Origin: Nitratireductor kimnyeongensis
GTDB taxonomy: Bacteria; Pseudomonadota; Alphaproteobacteria; Rhizobiales; Rhizobiaceae
Direction: 5' to 3'
Assembly (NCBI RefSeq): GCF_019891395.1
Contig: NZ_CP078143.1
Coordinates: 248,001 to 312,000, forward strand
Length of the DNA: 64,000 nucleotides
Position numbers and translations under genes: made by a program. The notes under the pieces were generated by a model. It worked only from the letters and a program-made list of their open reading frames with translations, did not search any database and was not told the origin of the DNA. Position 1 is the first letter of the stretch, and the number at the start of each line of letters is the position of its first letter. Shown here one piece after another: positions 53,937 to 63,189 of the stretch.

Positions 53937-55370
53937 TCAGAACCCCGCCGTGAAGAGGAGAAGCGCACCCAGCAGGCCGAAAAGCTGGCTGCGCCAGTCG
54001 CTGATGATGAAAACGATGGGATCGTCATGCATCTCGTCACGCCTGGCAAGGATCCACATGCGGATCGTGATGTAGAGAACAATCGGGCAAAGCGGCCAGA
54101 TCAGCCATGGCATGTCGTAGAGTTCGCGCACCGCGCTGCTTTGAATATAAAGTGCAAGAACCATCGCCGAGGAAAAAGCGGAGGCCATACCCGCCTGTGC
54201 AATCACCTCCTGATCCTCCGCGCGGTACCCCCTTCCCGCAATCCGCTCGCCAGCGGGGAGCACCGTGGAGCGGAGCTCGACATAGCGTTTCACCAGCGCA
54301 AGCGAGAGAAAGAAGAACACGGAGAAGGCCAGAAGCCAGAATGAGACGCCGATCATGGTCGCCGCGCTGCCGGCAAGGATGCGCACCGTGTAAAGGCCCG
54401 CCAGGGTCAAAACGTCAATCAACAGCATCCGCTTGATGGAAAGCGAATAAGCGGTGGTGGCAACCAGATAGGCGAGGAGCACGAGGCAGAAAAGCGGCGG
54501 CAGGAGAAGCGCCGTTGCGCCACTGATTGCCAGCAGCGCCAGCATCGAGGCAAACCCGAAGGGAATCGAAAGCACGCCACTTGCAAAAGGTCTGTTCCTC
54601 TTGCTGGGATGCCGACGATCAAGTCCGAGATCGAAAAAGTCGTTCAGGATGTAGATGGCCGAGGCCGCCGTGCTGAACGAGATGAAGGCCAGAATGCACA
54701 GAATGAGCAGGGGAACATTGAAATATTCGTGACTGAGGATCAGAGGCACAAAAATCAGACTGTTCTTCAGCCATTGATGGACCCGCAGCATTTTCACATA
54801 GGTCCTGAACGTCGGCTGGGGTGCTGCCAGCAGCTCGCCACCATTCACTGCATGCCAGCGTGCGGCCGCACGATCAGGGGCAACCACGATCGCTCTGCGC
54901 GCGGCATCGAAGACAGCAACATCGGCGCGGCTGTTGCCCGCATAGTCGAACCCGCCGTCGCCGAATGCCTCGATCAGCGCGTCACGCTTCATTCCGGACG
55001 CCATGTTGCGCCCAGGTTCGGTGGAGATGACCTCGTCAAAGACCCCAAGGTGCTCTGCGATCGCATCGGCGAATTTCTTCGGCGAAGCCGTTGCCAGAAC
55101 AATGTGGCGGCCGTCTGCCTTGTCTTTGCGAAGCTGTGTGAGCAGTTCCTGACGATATGGCAGCCCTGGCGCGTCTAGCTCGACGCGCGCGGCGATTTCG
55201 CATTTGAGCCGCGCCTTGCCCCCAAGAAGCCAGAAAGGAAGGAAAAGCACACACAAGGGCTGCCGGCGTAGCAGGAGGAACAGGCTCTCCCACAAAAGAT
55301 CGGTCGCAATCAGCGTGCCGTCGAGATCGACAGCCAAAGGCACTGCATTGCGTTCAGATCGCGCGTCCAT
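53937..55370 (-). CDS. HAD phosphatase-UbiA prenyltransferase fusion (DPPR-synthase-like)
   Basis: 477 residues. N-terminal HAD domain: VDLDGTLIATDLLWESL (Asp15, Asp17), LATASPKKFADAIA and DYAGNSRADVAVF. From about 200 a UbiA domain with about nine helices: RVHQWLKNSLIFVPL, the Mg/diphosphate motif NDFFDLGLDRRHPSKRNRP and SIKRMLLIDV. The UbiA part resembles decaprenyl-phosphate phosphoribosyltransferase, and the HAD part could remove the 5-phosphate afterwards, so two steps of a lipid-ribose pathway are in one protein. First gene of the operon. Confidence 0.88.
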   Translation of the reverse strand: MDARSERNAVPLAVDLDGTLIATDLLWESLFLLLRRQPLCVLFLPFWLLGGKARLKCEIAARVELDAPGLPYRQELLTQLRKDKADGRHIVLATASPKKFADAIAEHLGVFDEVISTEPGRNMASGMKRDALIEAFGDGGFDYAGNSRADVAVFDAARRAIVVAPDRAAARWHAVNGGELLAAPQPTFRTYVKMLRVHQWLKNSLIFVPLILSHEYFNVPLLILCILAFISFSTAASAIYILNDFFDLGLDRRHPSKRNRPFASGVLSIPFGFASMLALLAISGATALLLPPLFCLVLLAYLVATTAYSLSIKRMLLIDVLTLAGLYTVRILAGSAATMIGVSFWLLAFSVFFFLSLALVKRYVELRSTVLPAGERIAGRGYRAEDQEVIAQAGMASAFSSAMVLALYIQSSAVRELYDMPWLIWPLCPIVLYITIRMWILARRDEMHDDPIVFIISDWRSQLFGLLGALLLFTAGF

Positions 55371-55527
55371 AAAAGCCCCCGACGAGATATCCGTTCTTCA
55401 AACGGCCTTACCCGAAAGGAGCTTCCAAAGTCTGAAATCATCGATCGACTGAGCAAATACAAAAGTAGAATTCAAAAACAGGCTTAAGACTTCCCTAAGG
55501 TCAACTGACCGGGGGGCGGCTGCGCAT

Positions 55528-55558
55528 AAAAAACTCCGGCAGAATGGCTCTGCCGGAG
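55528..55558 (-). terminator. Rho-independent terminator of the small secreted protein gene
   Basis: CTCCGGCAGA (55534-55543) pairs with TCTGCCGGAG (55549-55558). On the minus strand the stem is followed by TTTTTTAT (complement of 55526-55533). Confidence 0.88.
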
Positions 55559-55600
55559 CTTCTAGTAATCAGGGCATTCAATCCCGAGCAAGGGCTGCAG

Positions 55601-55873
55601 TCAGCGGACGCGACCGCGACCCTCGGAAATCTCGACCGTTTCCGAACCGGTCAACACTTCGCGGTCGCCATTGGGCATTGTCACAAAACAGCCTGCCGAG
55701 CAGAATTCGATCGTTTCGCCCGCACCCACCACGATCTCCGATTGCGAGCCGCCTTCGGTAACGACGATGGTCTGTGGTTCGCTGTCGCGGTTGACGACAC
55801 TGGCCGCAAACACCGAACCGCCGGCGAAAATGAACGTGGTGGCCGCAAGTGCAAATATCTTCATGGTTTTCAT
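55601..55873 (-). CDS. Small secreted protein of unknown function
   Basis: 90 residues with a signal peptide (about 1-23, ending SVFAAS). The mature part reads VVNRDSEPQTIVVTEGGSQSEIVVGAGETIEFCSAGCFVTMPNGDREVLTG. The paired Cys in FCSAGCF probably form a disulphide in a small beta-barrel or cupin-like fold. Followed by a strong terminator. It lies downstream of the MscS channel gene (105 bp) on the same strand. I have no function to offer. Confidence 0.7.
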   Translation of the reverse strand: MKTMKIFALAATTFIFAGGSVFAASVVNRDSEPQTIVVTEGGSQSEIVVGAGETIEFCSAGCFVTMPNGDREVLTGSETVEISEGRGRVR

Positions 55874-55978
55874 CGGTGCTTCACCACCCCTGTAACAGCG
55901 GGCACGACAGCCCTTTGGCCCCGTTTATAGAGATTTCAACCTGAACGGCAACTGAACGACGCATCCAGTTTTCCGCCG

Positions 55979-58444
55979 CTATTCCGGGTCGACTTTGCGT
56001 CGGCGCCGACGCTTTCCTGCCGACAAATCATCCTGTTCGTCCACTACCGCGTCCGAGGGATCTCCATTATTTGTAGCCTGCGCCGTCTCTTGAGCTTTAA
56101 ACAGCCCCGAGCGCACGTGGATATCGCGTTGCGGAAACGGTATTTCGATCCCCTCCGCCTCGAATGCGTCGACAATGGCAAAGCGAATATCGTTTTGCAC
56201 ATTAAGCTGCATGAGAATGTCCGAAAGGTAGACACGAATCTCGAAATCGAGGGAAGAGTCGCCAAAGCCGGCAAAGAGGACAAATGGCTCCGGGTTCTTG
56301 AGGACAAGCGGATGTGATCTGGCGATTTCCAGAAGAATTTCGTGCACCCGCCGCACATCCGACCCATAGGCGACACCGATGGGTATCTCCATGCGCCCCA
56401 GCTTGTTGCGGTGGGTCCAGTTGCCGACAGCCGCGTTGATCAGCTCGGAATTCGGCAGAATGACTGACTGGCGTTGAAACGTCTCGATTTCGGTTGCGCG
56501 CACGGAAATTTTCTTGACCGTGCCCGATACCCCGCCCGCAACGATCCAGTCACCCGCCTTGAACGGACGCTCTGCCAGCAGGATCAGCCCCGAAACGAAG
56601 TTTGAGACGATGTTCTGCAGGCCGAAGCCGATCCCGAGAGAAAGCGCACCCGCGACAAGGGCGAGATTGGACAGATTGATGCCGGCCGCCGAAATGCCGA
56701 TAAGCGCCGCAATCACCAGGCCGACATAGCCGATACCGGTTCGAATGGAATTGCGCACGCCGGAATCCATCCGGCTTCGGGCCATCACCTTCCCGTCGAG
56801 CCAACTCTGAAACCAGCGCGTAAGGAAATAACCGATGACGAACACGAGAATGCCGGTCAGGATTCCGACAATGGAGAACGAGAGAGAACCGACCTGAATC
56901 TTGCCGGCGATCCGATAGCTCCACGCCGTCAGATCTGCCCAACGGAACCCCCATTGCAGAAGGATAAGCGGCACGCCGATCAGAACCACGATCGTGTTGA
57001 TCAGCATACCGGTGACGAGACCGAGTTGATCGAGCGCGGTTTCATCGAAAGCCGTGTAGCGCTCCAGCCGCCGTGCCAGCCAGGAATTGGCGAAAGCCCC
57101 CTCCGAGGTGATCGCCCCGGCTGTTAGGATGCCGATATACGTCGTGGCGATGATCGCGCCCGTGACCACCGCCTGCTGGGAAAGGAACCGGGCAAAGCCG
57201 ATATAGCCAAGCATCGCCGCAATGATGATGGCCGCCCCAAGGGCGAACAGGAGATAGCGAAACTTGAGCGGCCAGGGTTTCGGTTTGCCTTCCTCATCAT
57301 CCAAAGGGCTGACGCCGCCAATGGCCATGATGAGCAGGCCTACAATAACAGTGGCTATCAGACTGGTGGCCACTGTCAGCGAAAGCTGAGAGCCGAACAG
57401 CAGGTAGACCTGATCCATGAAATAGTCGAATCCGGTCGCTATCGCCGTAACCACGGCCAGAACTAGCAGCCATTGAGCCGCCTGCGACCGTACGGGCAGC
57501 AGCCGCCAGTTGGGTCGCCTCGGCGCAAGGATGGCCCGCGCCAGACGATAGACGAAATAAACCAGGATGATGACGGAAAAAAACGCCCACAGAAGTGGTT
57601 GGATATCGCTGCGCAGAAGGCTGAAATAGTCGAGAAAATAGTAGGTCGAGGCTAGGAAAACGCCAATAGACAGCGACGGTATCAGCGTCGAGAACAATGC
57701 CAGCGAAAGACGACTGAGATAGGTAGGCTCCGTTTCCGTCGGATCAGGCTCTATGAAATCGCCGAACAGGCGGCGCCCCCCGAAAAGCAGCGCGAGGGCG
57801 GCAATGGTCGCCAGCGTAGTCGCGAGAAGAAGTGGCTTGAGGCGATACTTGAAGACGAAGGAGAGCCAGGCGGAGACACGCTGGTAAACGCGTCCGACGT
57901 CCTGAGTGAACTCACCGGCAACATCCGCGCTCAAGGCCGCGGAGACATCGTAGCGGCGTGAAAGCGTTCGCGTGAAAAGGTCCCGCCGAAGTTCGGCAAT
58001 TCCATCGACGACACTGTTGATATGAACCGAAAGCCTCTCGGCGTCGCCGATCAGCACGTTGAAACTCGCCTTCTCGTCGAGCAATCGGGTGCGTTCGCGC
58101 GTCACCTCCTCCGGTTCGGCCGGCTCGCCCTCCTTGCGCGGCTCACCCAGTTGTTCAAGACGCGTATTGATTTCGGAAAGGCGTGGACGAAATGCCAGAC
58201 TTGCATCAAAGACCTCGCGCGCGAGCTTCTCCAGCTCAACACGCACCGAGACGAGTTCACCATCGTCAGTGGCCTGATCGTCTACTTCCTGTTCCAGGCT
58301 GTTGACGGTGGATTCGATTTCGGAAAGCTTTTCGCGTTGCACCTGCAGGAAGTTTTCCGGTGCCTGAGCCAAAGCCGACGCCAGGATGGTGACTTGGAAC
58401 AGGAAGCACAGGAAAACCGGAAGGGCACGAAACTTCAACGACAT
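55979..58444 (-). CDS. MscS-family mechanosensitive channel with DUF3772 N-terminus
   Basis: 821 residues from ATG 58444. Signal peptide (about 1-26), then a periplasmic DUF3772 coiled-coil domain (about 30-180: VQREKLSEIESTVNSLEQEVDD), about 10-11 transmembrane helices, and the MscS pore and cytosolic domains (LALVAGALSLGIGFGLQNIVSNFVSGLILL, GDWIVAGGVSGTVKKISVRATEIETFQRQSVILPNSELI). It opens on membrane tension to release osmolytes. This may matter in an organism that accumulates and degrades betaine. An ATG at 58477 would add 11 residues. Divergent from soxB. Confidence 0.93.
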   Translation of the reverse strand: MSLKFRALPVFLCFLFQVTILASALAQAPENFLQVQREKLSEIESTVNSLEQEVDDQATDDGELVSVRVELEKLAREVFDASLAFRPRLSEINTRLEQLGEPRKEGEPAEPEEVTRERTRLLDEKASFNVLIGDAERLSVHINSVVDGIAELRRDLFTRTLSRRYDVSAALSADVAGEFTQDVGRVYQRVSAWLSFVFKYRLKPLLLATTLATIAALALLFGGRRLFGDFIEPDPTETEPTYLSRLSLALFSTLIPSLSIGVFLASTYYFLDYFSLLRSDIQPLLWAFFSVIILVYFVYRLARAILAPRRPNWRLLPVRSQAAQWLLVLAVVTAIATGFDYFMDQVYLLFGSQLSLTVATSLIATVIVGLLIMAIGGVSPLDDEEGKPKPWPLKFRYLLFALGAAIIIAAMLGYIGFARFLSQQAVVTGAIIATTYIGILTAGAITSEGAFANSWLARRLERYTAFDETALDQLGLVTGMLINTIVVLIGVPLILLQWGFRWADLTAWSYRIAGKIQVGSLSFSIVGILTGILVFVIGYFLTRWFQSWLDGKVMARSRMDSGVRNSIRTGIGYVGLVIAALIGISAAGINLSNLALVAGALSLGIGFGLQNIVSNFVSGLILLAERPFKAGDWIVAGGVSGTVKKISVRATEIETFQRQSVILPNSELINAAVGNWTHRNKLGRMEIPIGVAYGSDVRRVHEILLEIARSHPLVLKNPEPFVLFAGFGDSSLDFEIRVYLSDILMQLNVQNDIRFAIVDAFEAEGIEIPFPQRDIHVRSGLFKAQETAQATNNGDPSDAVVDEQDDLSAGKRRRRRKVDPE

Positions 58445-58579
58445 CTCTAACAGTGTTCTCACAGAATCATACGCCATCGGTCATCAGCCTCAATGCGTGA
58501 ACATTGCCTGAGCTACGTCGGCGCAGCAAGCGATACCCCGCGCCGAGGTCTGGTCTGTGAAAACCCTTGGCGTTTTGTT

Positions 58580-58625
58580 TGCTTTCGGCATTCCGGGTGT
58601 CCTATAGCTTTGATCCGGGATCAAT
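58580..58625 (+). promoter_or_regulatory. Candidate soxBDAG promoter with overlapping perfect palindrome
   Basis: A -35-like TTGCTT (58580-58585) and a -10-like TATAGC (58604-58609) stand 18 bp apart. TTGATCC-G-GGATCAA (58611-58625), a perfect 15-bp dyad, covers the expected start of transcription, as for a repressor operator. It ends 28 bp before ATG 58654. The arms TTGAT...ATCAA are the same as those of the dyad at 41314-41328 beside the LysR gene. Confidence 0.5.
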
Positions 58626-58653
58626 CCTCGCTCTGGCAAAAGAATGGCGGCGC

Positions 58654-59913
58654 ATGGCGGAATATTCAGCTTTTTCGCTTTTGAAGAATGCCTTTTCAGG
58701 CAATCGTGACTGGAAACCGGCCTGGCGCAAGCCCGATCCCAAACCGAATTACGACGTCATCATCATCGGTGGCGGCGGCCATGGGCTGGCAACTGCCTAT
58801 TATCTCGCAGCCGAACACGGCATCACAAATGTCGCCGTTCTGGAAAAGGGATGGCTGGGTTCCGGCAATATCGGCCGCAACACCACCATTGTGCGTTCCA
58901 ACTATCTTCTGCCGGAATCCCTCCGGTTCTACGAATATTCGATGAAGCTCTGGGAAAATCTCTCCCATGAGCTCAACTACAATGTGATGTTCTCACAGCG
59001 GGGCATCCTCAATCTCGCTCATAGTCCGGGCCAGGCGGACGCTTATATCCGCCGCGGCAACGCTATGCGCCACAGCGGTGTCGATGCCGAATGGTTGAGC
59101 CCGCAACAGATCGCACGCAGGGTGCCCGGCCTCGATACGTCCGCCTCGGCGCGCTTTCCGATCACCGGCGGGCTCTTGCAGCCGCGCGCGGGGACCGCAC
59201 GCCACGATGCAATCGCCTGGGGCTATGCCCGCGCCGCAGACCGTCGCGGCGTCGACCTGCTCGAGAATTGTGAGGTGACGGGTTTCCTGCGCGACGGCGA
59301 CCGGATCACCGGCGTCTCCACCACGAGAGGCGACATCCGCGCAAAAAAAGTTGCGGTGGCAGTTGCCGGCAGCACCAGCCGGGTCTTGCAGCGTGCCGGC
59401 ATCGAGCGCCTGCCCCTCGAAAGCCACGTCCTTCAGGCCTTTGTCTCCGAGGCCATCAAACCATTCGTGAACTGCGTCGTCACCTTCGGTGCAGGGCATC
59501 TCTACATGTCCCAGTCCGACAAGGGCGGGCTGGTATTCGGCGGCAGTCTCGATTTCTACAATTCCTACGCCCAGCGTGGAAATCTTCCCACCGCTCAGGA
59601 TGTGATGAGTGAGATCTGCGCCATGTTCCCCTCCGTTGCGCGGCTGAGGCTTTTGCGCTCCTGGGGTGGCGTGATGGACATGTCCATGGATGGCTCACCC
59701 ATCATCACGAAAGGCCCCCTTCCCGGTCTCTACCTCAATTGCGGCTGGTGTTACGGCGGGTTCAAGGCCACGCCGGCCTCCGGCTATTCCTTCGCCTGGA
59801 CCATCGCGAAGGACGAGCCGCATGCGATCAACGCCCCCTTCACGCTGAGCCGTTTCGAGCGCGGCGCCGCGATAGACGAAACGGGCCACGGCCCAACACC
59901 CAAACTGCATTGA
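58654..59913 (+). CDS. soxB: Sarcosine oxidase beta subunit
   Basis: Flavin-binding subunit of the heterotetrameric sarcosine oxidase that turns sarcosine, O2 and THF into glycine, H2O2 and methylene-THF in the cytosol. 419 residues, the usual length. FAD-binding VIIIGGGGHGLATAYYLA (35-52), NIGRNTTIVRSNYLLP, and RHDAIAWGYARAAD with His184, which matches the covalent-FMN histidine region. MDMSMDGSPIITKGP and LYLNCGWCYGGFKATPASG close the fold. ATG 58654 gives the standard MAEYSAFSLL start. Confidence 0.96.
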   Translation: MAEYSAFSLLKNAFSGNRDWKPAWRKPDPKPNYDVIIIGGGGHGLATAYYLAAEHGITNVAVLEKGWLGSGNIGRNTTIVRSNYLLPESLRFYEYSMKLWENLSHELNYNVMFSQRGILNLAHSPGQADAYIRRGNAMRHSGVDAEWLSPQQIARRVPGLDTSASARFPITGGLLQPRAGTARHDAIAWGYARAADRRGVDLLENCEVTGFLRDGDRITGVSTTRGDIRAKKVAVAVAGSTSRVLQRAGIERLPLESHVLQAFVSEAIKPFVNCVVTFGAGHLYMSQSDKGGLVFGGSLDFYNSYAQRGNLPTAQDVMSEICAMFPSVARLRLLRSWGGVMDMSMDGSPIITKGPLPGLYLNCGWCYGGFKATPASGYSFAWTIAKDEPHAINAPFTLSRFERGAAIDETGHGPTPKLH

Positions 59914-59923
59914 GGGACACGCC

Positions 59924-60199
59924 ATGCTGATCGATTGCCCGCATTGCGGCCCGCGCGATCTTGCCGAATTCTCCTATCAGGGGGATGCATCGCGCACGCG
60001 ACCTGACCTCGGCTCGACCGACACGAAGGCTTGGATCGACTATGTCTACAATCGACCAAATCCAGCCGGACGACACCGCGAGTTCTGGCAGCATGCAGGC
60101 GGCTGCCGCGCGCATCTGGTCGTGGAACGCGACACGCTGACCCATGAAATTCACGCGGTCGCTATCGCTCGAGACGCTGCTGGCGGAGATGCCGCATGA
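59924..60199 (+). CDS. soxD: Sarcosine oxidase delta subunit
   Basis: 91-residue zinc-binding subunit. CPHCG (Cys5, Cys8) near the N-terminus and HREFWQHAGGC (His57, Cys61) supply the zinc ligands seen in SoxD structures. DTKAWIDYVYNRPNPAGRHREFW is strongly conserved. It starts 10 bp after soxB and overlaps soxA by 4 bp, so the subunits are coupled. Confidence 0.95.
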   Translation: MLIDCPHCGPRDLAEFSYQGDASRTRPDLGSTDTKAWIDYVYNRPNPAGRHREFWQHAGGCRAHLVVERDTLTHEIHAVAIARDAAGGDAA

Positions 60200-63189
60200 G
60201 CCCGCGCCGTTCCAGTGCTGGCGGGCTGATCGACCGTACTCGAACCATCCGCTTCACCTTCGACGGCGAGAGCCTGACAGGCCATGCGGGCGACACGCTG
60301 GCCGCGGCCCTGCTGGCCAATGGCATCTCGCTGATGGGCCGCTCCTTCAAATATCACCGCCCCCGCGGTGTCTACAGCGCCGGGATCGACGAACCCAACG
60401 CGCTGGTGACCCTCCTGCGCGAAGGCGTGCGCGAGCCCAACATTCCCGCCACGCGGACCGAGATTTATGACGGTCTGCGCGCCGAAAGCCAGAACCGCTT
60501 CCCCTCGCTCGCCTGGGATGTCGGCGCGATCAATCAGCTTGGTGGCAAGCTTTTGGGCGCGGGCTTTTACTATAAAACCTTCATGGGCCCTGTCATCGGG
60601 CCTTTGAAGGGCACGCGTTTCTGGATGATGTGCGAACATTTCATCCGCCGCGCTGCCGGTCTCGGTCGCGCCGACTTTGAGGCCGATCCGTCACGCTATG
60701 AACAGGTCAACGCCTATTGCGACGTTCTGGTGGTGGGTGGAGGCATCGCCGGGCTCATGGCGGCGGAAGCGGCGGCAAAAGCAGGAAAACGCGTCATCCT
60801 GGCCGAGCAGGAGCCGCACACCGGCGGCTTTGCCCGCTGGTCCGGCGAAACCATTGACGAGATTCCGGCGCACGACTGGGCGAATGCGCTCACCCGGCGG
60901 CTTGCCGAGCTCGACAATGTCCGTGTTTTAACGCGCACGGCAGTCTGGGGCTATTACGACGGCAACACGCTCGCAGCCCTTGAACGCGTCAACGACCACC
61001 TTGCCCGCACGCCGAAAAATCACCCCCGCCAGCGACACTGGACAATCCGTGCCGGTGACGTTGTGCTCGCGACAGGCGCACTTGAACGGCCCATCGTCTT
61101 TCCCGGCAATGACCGACCGGGGATCATGCTGGCCGGCGCGGCGCGGCGCTATGCTAAGGAATTCGGCGTTCTGCCCGGAAGCAAAACCCTGTTTTTCACC
61201 AACAATGACAGCGCTTATCAGGCAGCCGCGATCGTGAAGCGCGCTGGCGGCCATGTGGCGGCCATTGTGGATGTGCGCGCCCGGATCAGCGATACCGCAA
61301 GCGCGCTCGCCATCGAAGCAGGCGTAGAACCGATCACCGGACATGCGGTCGTCGGCACCAAAGGCGGCAAGGCGCTTTCTGGCGCAATCGTACAGGCTTT
61401 TGATGCCGCGACAGGCAAGCTGTCGGGAGAAGCAAGGCCGCTCGAATGCGACAGTCTTGCGGTTTCGGGCGGTTGGCAGCCGGTCCTTCACCTGGCAAGC
61501 CAGGCGGGCGCAAAGCCCGTTTGGGACGACGTCACACAGGCCTTTCTGCCTCCCCAACCCACACAGCGCTGGATGGGTGCAGGCGCGTTTACGGGCAGGT
61601 TCGGCACGGCCGAAGCGCTCGTCACAGGTCGCGATGCGGGCCTGAAATGTGCCGAAAAACGTCCCTCCCGCGCCAGATTGCCTGACATCGCACCCGATGC
61701 GCCCGACCTGACGCCGGCTCCCGTTCTCGAGATCCGGGGCAAGGGCAAGGCTTTCGTCGATTTCCAGCACGACGTGACCGCCGACGATGTGCGCCTCGCC
61801 CACCGCGAGGGCTTTGTCAGTGTGGAGCACCTGAAGCGCTACACAACGCTCGGCATGGCGACAGATCAGGGCAAGACGTCGAACGTGCCTGGCCTCGCAA
61901 TCATGGCCGCCGCGCGCGGCATCACCATCCCCGAGGCCGGCACCACGCGGTTTCGCCCACCCTATTCGCCGGTGGCCATCGGCGCCTTGGCTGCGGAACG
62001 TTATGGCGACCTGAAGCCCGAGCGATACACCCCCATGCATGAATGGCATGTGGAACACGGGGCGGAGATGACCCCGGCCGGCCTGTGGCATCGCCCGCTC
62101 GTTTATGCCGCCCCCGGCGAAACGGTTGAACAGGCCTATATCCGCGAGGCGGCGGCGGTGCGCCGCTCGGTGGGCATTGTCGATGTCTCCACCCTGGGCA
62201 AGATCGCCGTCAAGGGGCCGGACGCCGCCACTTTCCTTGATCGAGTCTACACCAACACCTTCTCAACGTTGAAAGTTGGCAAGGCACGCTACGGCCTGAT
62301 GCTGCGCGAGGACGGCATTGCCTTTGACGATGGCACAACATGGCGGCTTGGCGAAACCGACTTCCTGATGACCACCACAACCGCCAATGCGGGCGCAGTG
62401 ATGCAGCATCTGGAATATTGCCTCGACATTCTCTGGCCCGACCTCAAGGTCCATCTCACCTCGGTGACGGACCAATGGGCAGGCGCGGCCATTGCCGGGC
62501 CGAAGGCACGCGCCGTGCTGGAGCGCTGCGTCACCGGAGCGAAGGTCGACAACGAAACACTGCCTTTCATGGGCATCGTGCATGGTCAGGTTGAGGGCGC
62601 CCCCGTCATGATCTGCCGCCTCTCCTTCTCAGGCGAACTCGCCTATGAGGTCTATTGCGGCGCCGGCCACGGCATGCATGTGTGGGAAGCCCTGATGGAA
62701 GCCGGCGCCCGGTTCGAGATCACGCCCTACGGCATGGAAGCGCTTGGCGCATTACGAATCGAGAAAGGCCATGTCACCGGCGCCGAGATCGACGGTCGAA
62801 CCACTGCACGCGACCTTTATCTGGACTGGATGCTCTCGAAGAAGAAGCCGTTCATCGGATCGGGCCTGATGGACCGCCCGGCCCTGATCGAGAAAAACCG
62901 CCTGCGGCTTGTGGGTGTCATCTCGCTCGATGGACAAAAGCTTGGCGGCGGTGCTCATCTGGTTGAGCGCGGCAGTCCTGACGAGCCGGGCGAAAGCATC
63001 GGCCATGTGACCGCCTATTGCTACTCGCCCGCACTGCAGAAATATATCGGACTTGCCCTCGTCCGGGGCGGTAAGGCCCGCCACGGCACACGGGCCTATC
63101 TCTCCGATCCCCTGCGAAAACGCTTCGGTCAGGTAGAGATCGTCAGCCACCATTTCTTCGATCCGGATGGGGAACGCATGCATGGTTGA
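60196..63189 (+). CDS. soxA: Sarcosine oxidase alpha subunit
   Basis: 997 residues. An N-terminal ferredoxin-like segment without iron-sulphur cysteines (about 18-75), a NAD-binding region starting CDVLVVGGGIAGLMAAEAA (Gly181-Gly186), further dinucleotide and channel domains, and a C-terminal GCV_T folate domain (about 610-990: VRRSVGIVDVSTLGKIAVKG, SVTDQWAGAAIAGPKARAVL, MEALGALRIEKGHVTGAEIDGRTT). It binds NAD, accepts the methyl carbon from the beta subunit through an internal channel and hands it to THF. Overlaps soxD by ATGA. Confidence 0.97.
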   Translation: MSPRRSSAGGLIDRTRTIRFTFDGESLTGHAGDTLAAALLANGISLMGRSFKYHRPRGVYSAGIDEPNALVTLLREGVREPNIPATRTEIYDGLRAESQNRFPSLAWDVGAINQLGGKLLGAGFYYKTFMGPVIGPLKGTRFWMMCEHFIRRAAGLGRADFEADPSRYEQVNAYCDVLVVGGGIAGLMAAEAAAKAGKRVILAEQEPHTGGFARWSGETIDEIPAHDWANALTRRLAELDNVRVLTRTAVWGYYDGNTLAALERVNDHLARTPKNHPRQRHWTIRAGDVVLATGALERPIVFPGNDRPGIMLAGAARRYAKEFGVLPGSKTLFFTNNDSAYQAAAIVKRAGGHVAAIVDVRARISDTASALAIEAGVEPITGHAVVGTKGGKALSGAIVQAFDAATGKLSGEARPLECDSLAVSGGWQPVLHLASQAGAKPVWDDVTQAFLPPQPTQRWMGAGAFTGRFGTAEALVTGRDAGLKCAEKRPSRARLPDIAPDAPDLTPAPVLEIRGKGKAFVDFQHDVTADDVRLAHREGFVSVEHLKRYTTLGMATDQGKTSNVPGLAIMAAARGITIPEAGTTRFRPPYSPVAIGALAAERYGDLKPERYTPMHEWHVEHGAEMTPAGLWHRPLVYAAPGETVEQAYIREAAAVRRSVGIVDVSTLGKIAVKGPDAATFLDRVYTNTFSTLKVGKARYGLMLREDGIAFDDGTTWRLGETDFLMTTTTANAGAVMQHLEYCLDILWPDLKVHLTSVTDQWAGAAIAGPKARAVLERCVTGAKVDNETLPFMGIVHGQVEGAPVMICRLSFSGELAYEVYCGAGHGMHVWEALMEAGARFEITPYGMEALGALRIEKGHVTGAEIDGRTTARDLYLDWMLSKKKPFIGSGLMDRPALIEKNRLRLVGVISLDGQKLGGGAHLVERGSPDEPGESIGHVTAYCYSPALQKYIGLALVRGGKARHGTRAYLSDPLRKRFGQVEIVSHHFFDPDGERMHG

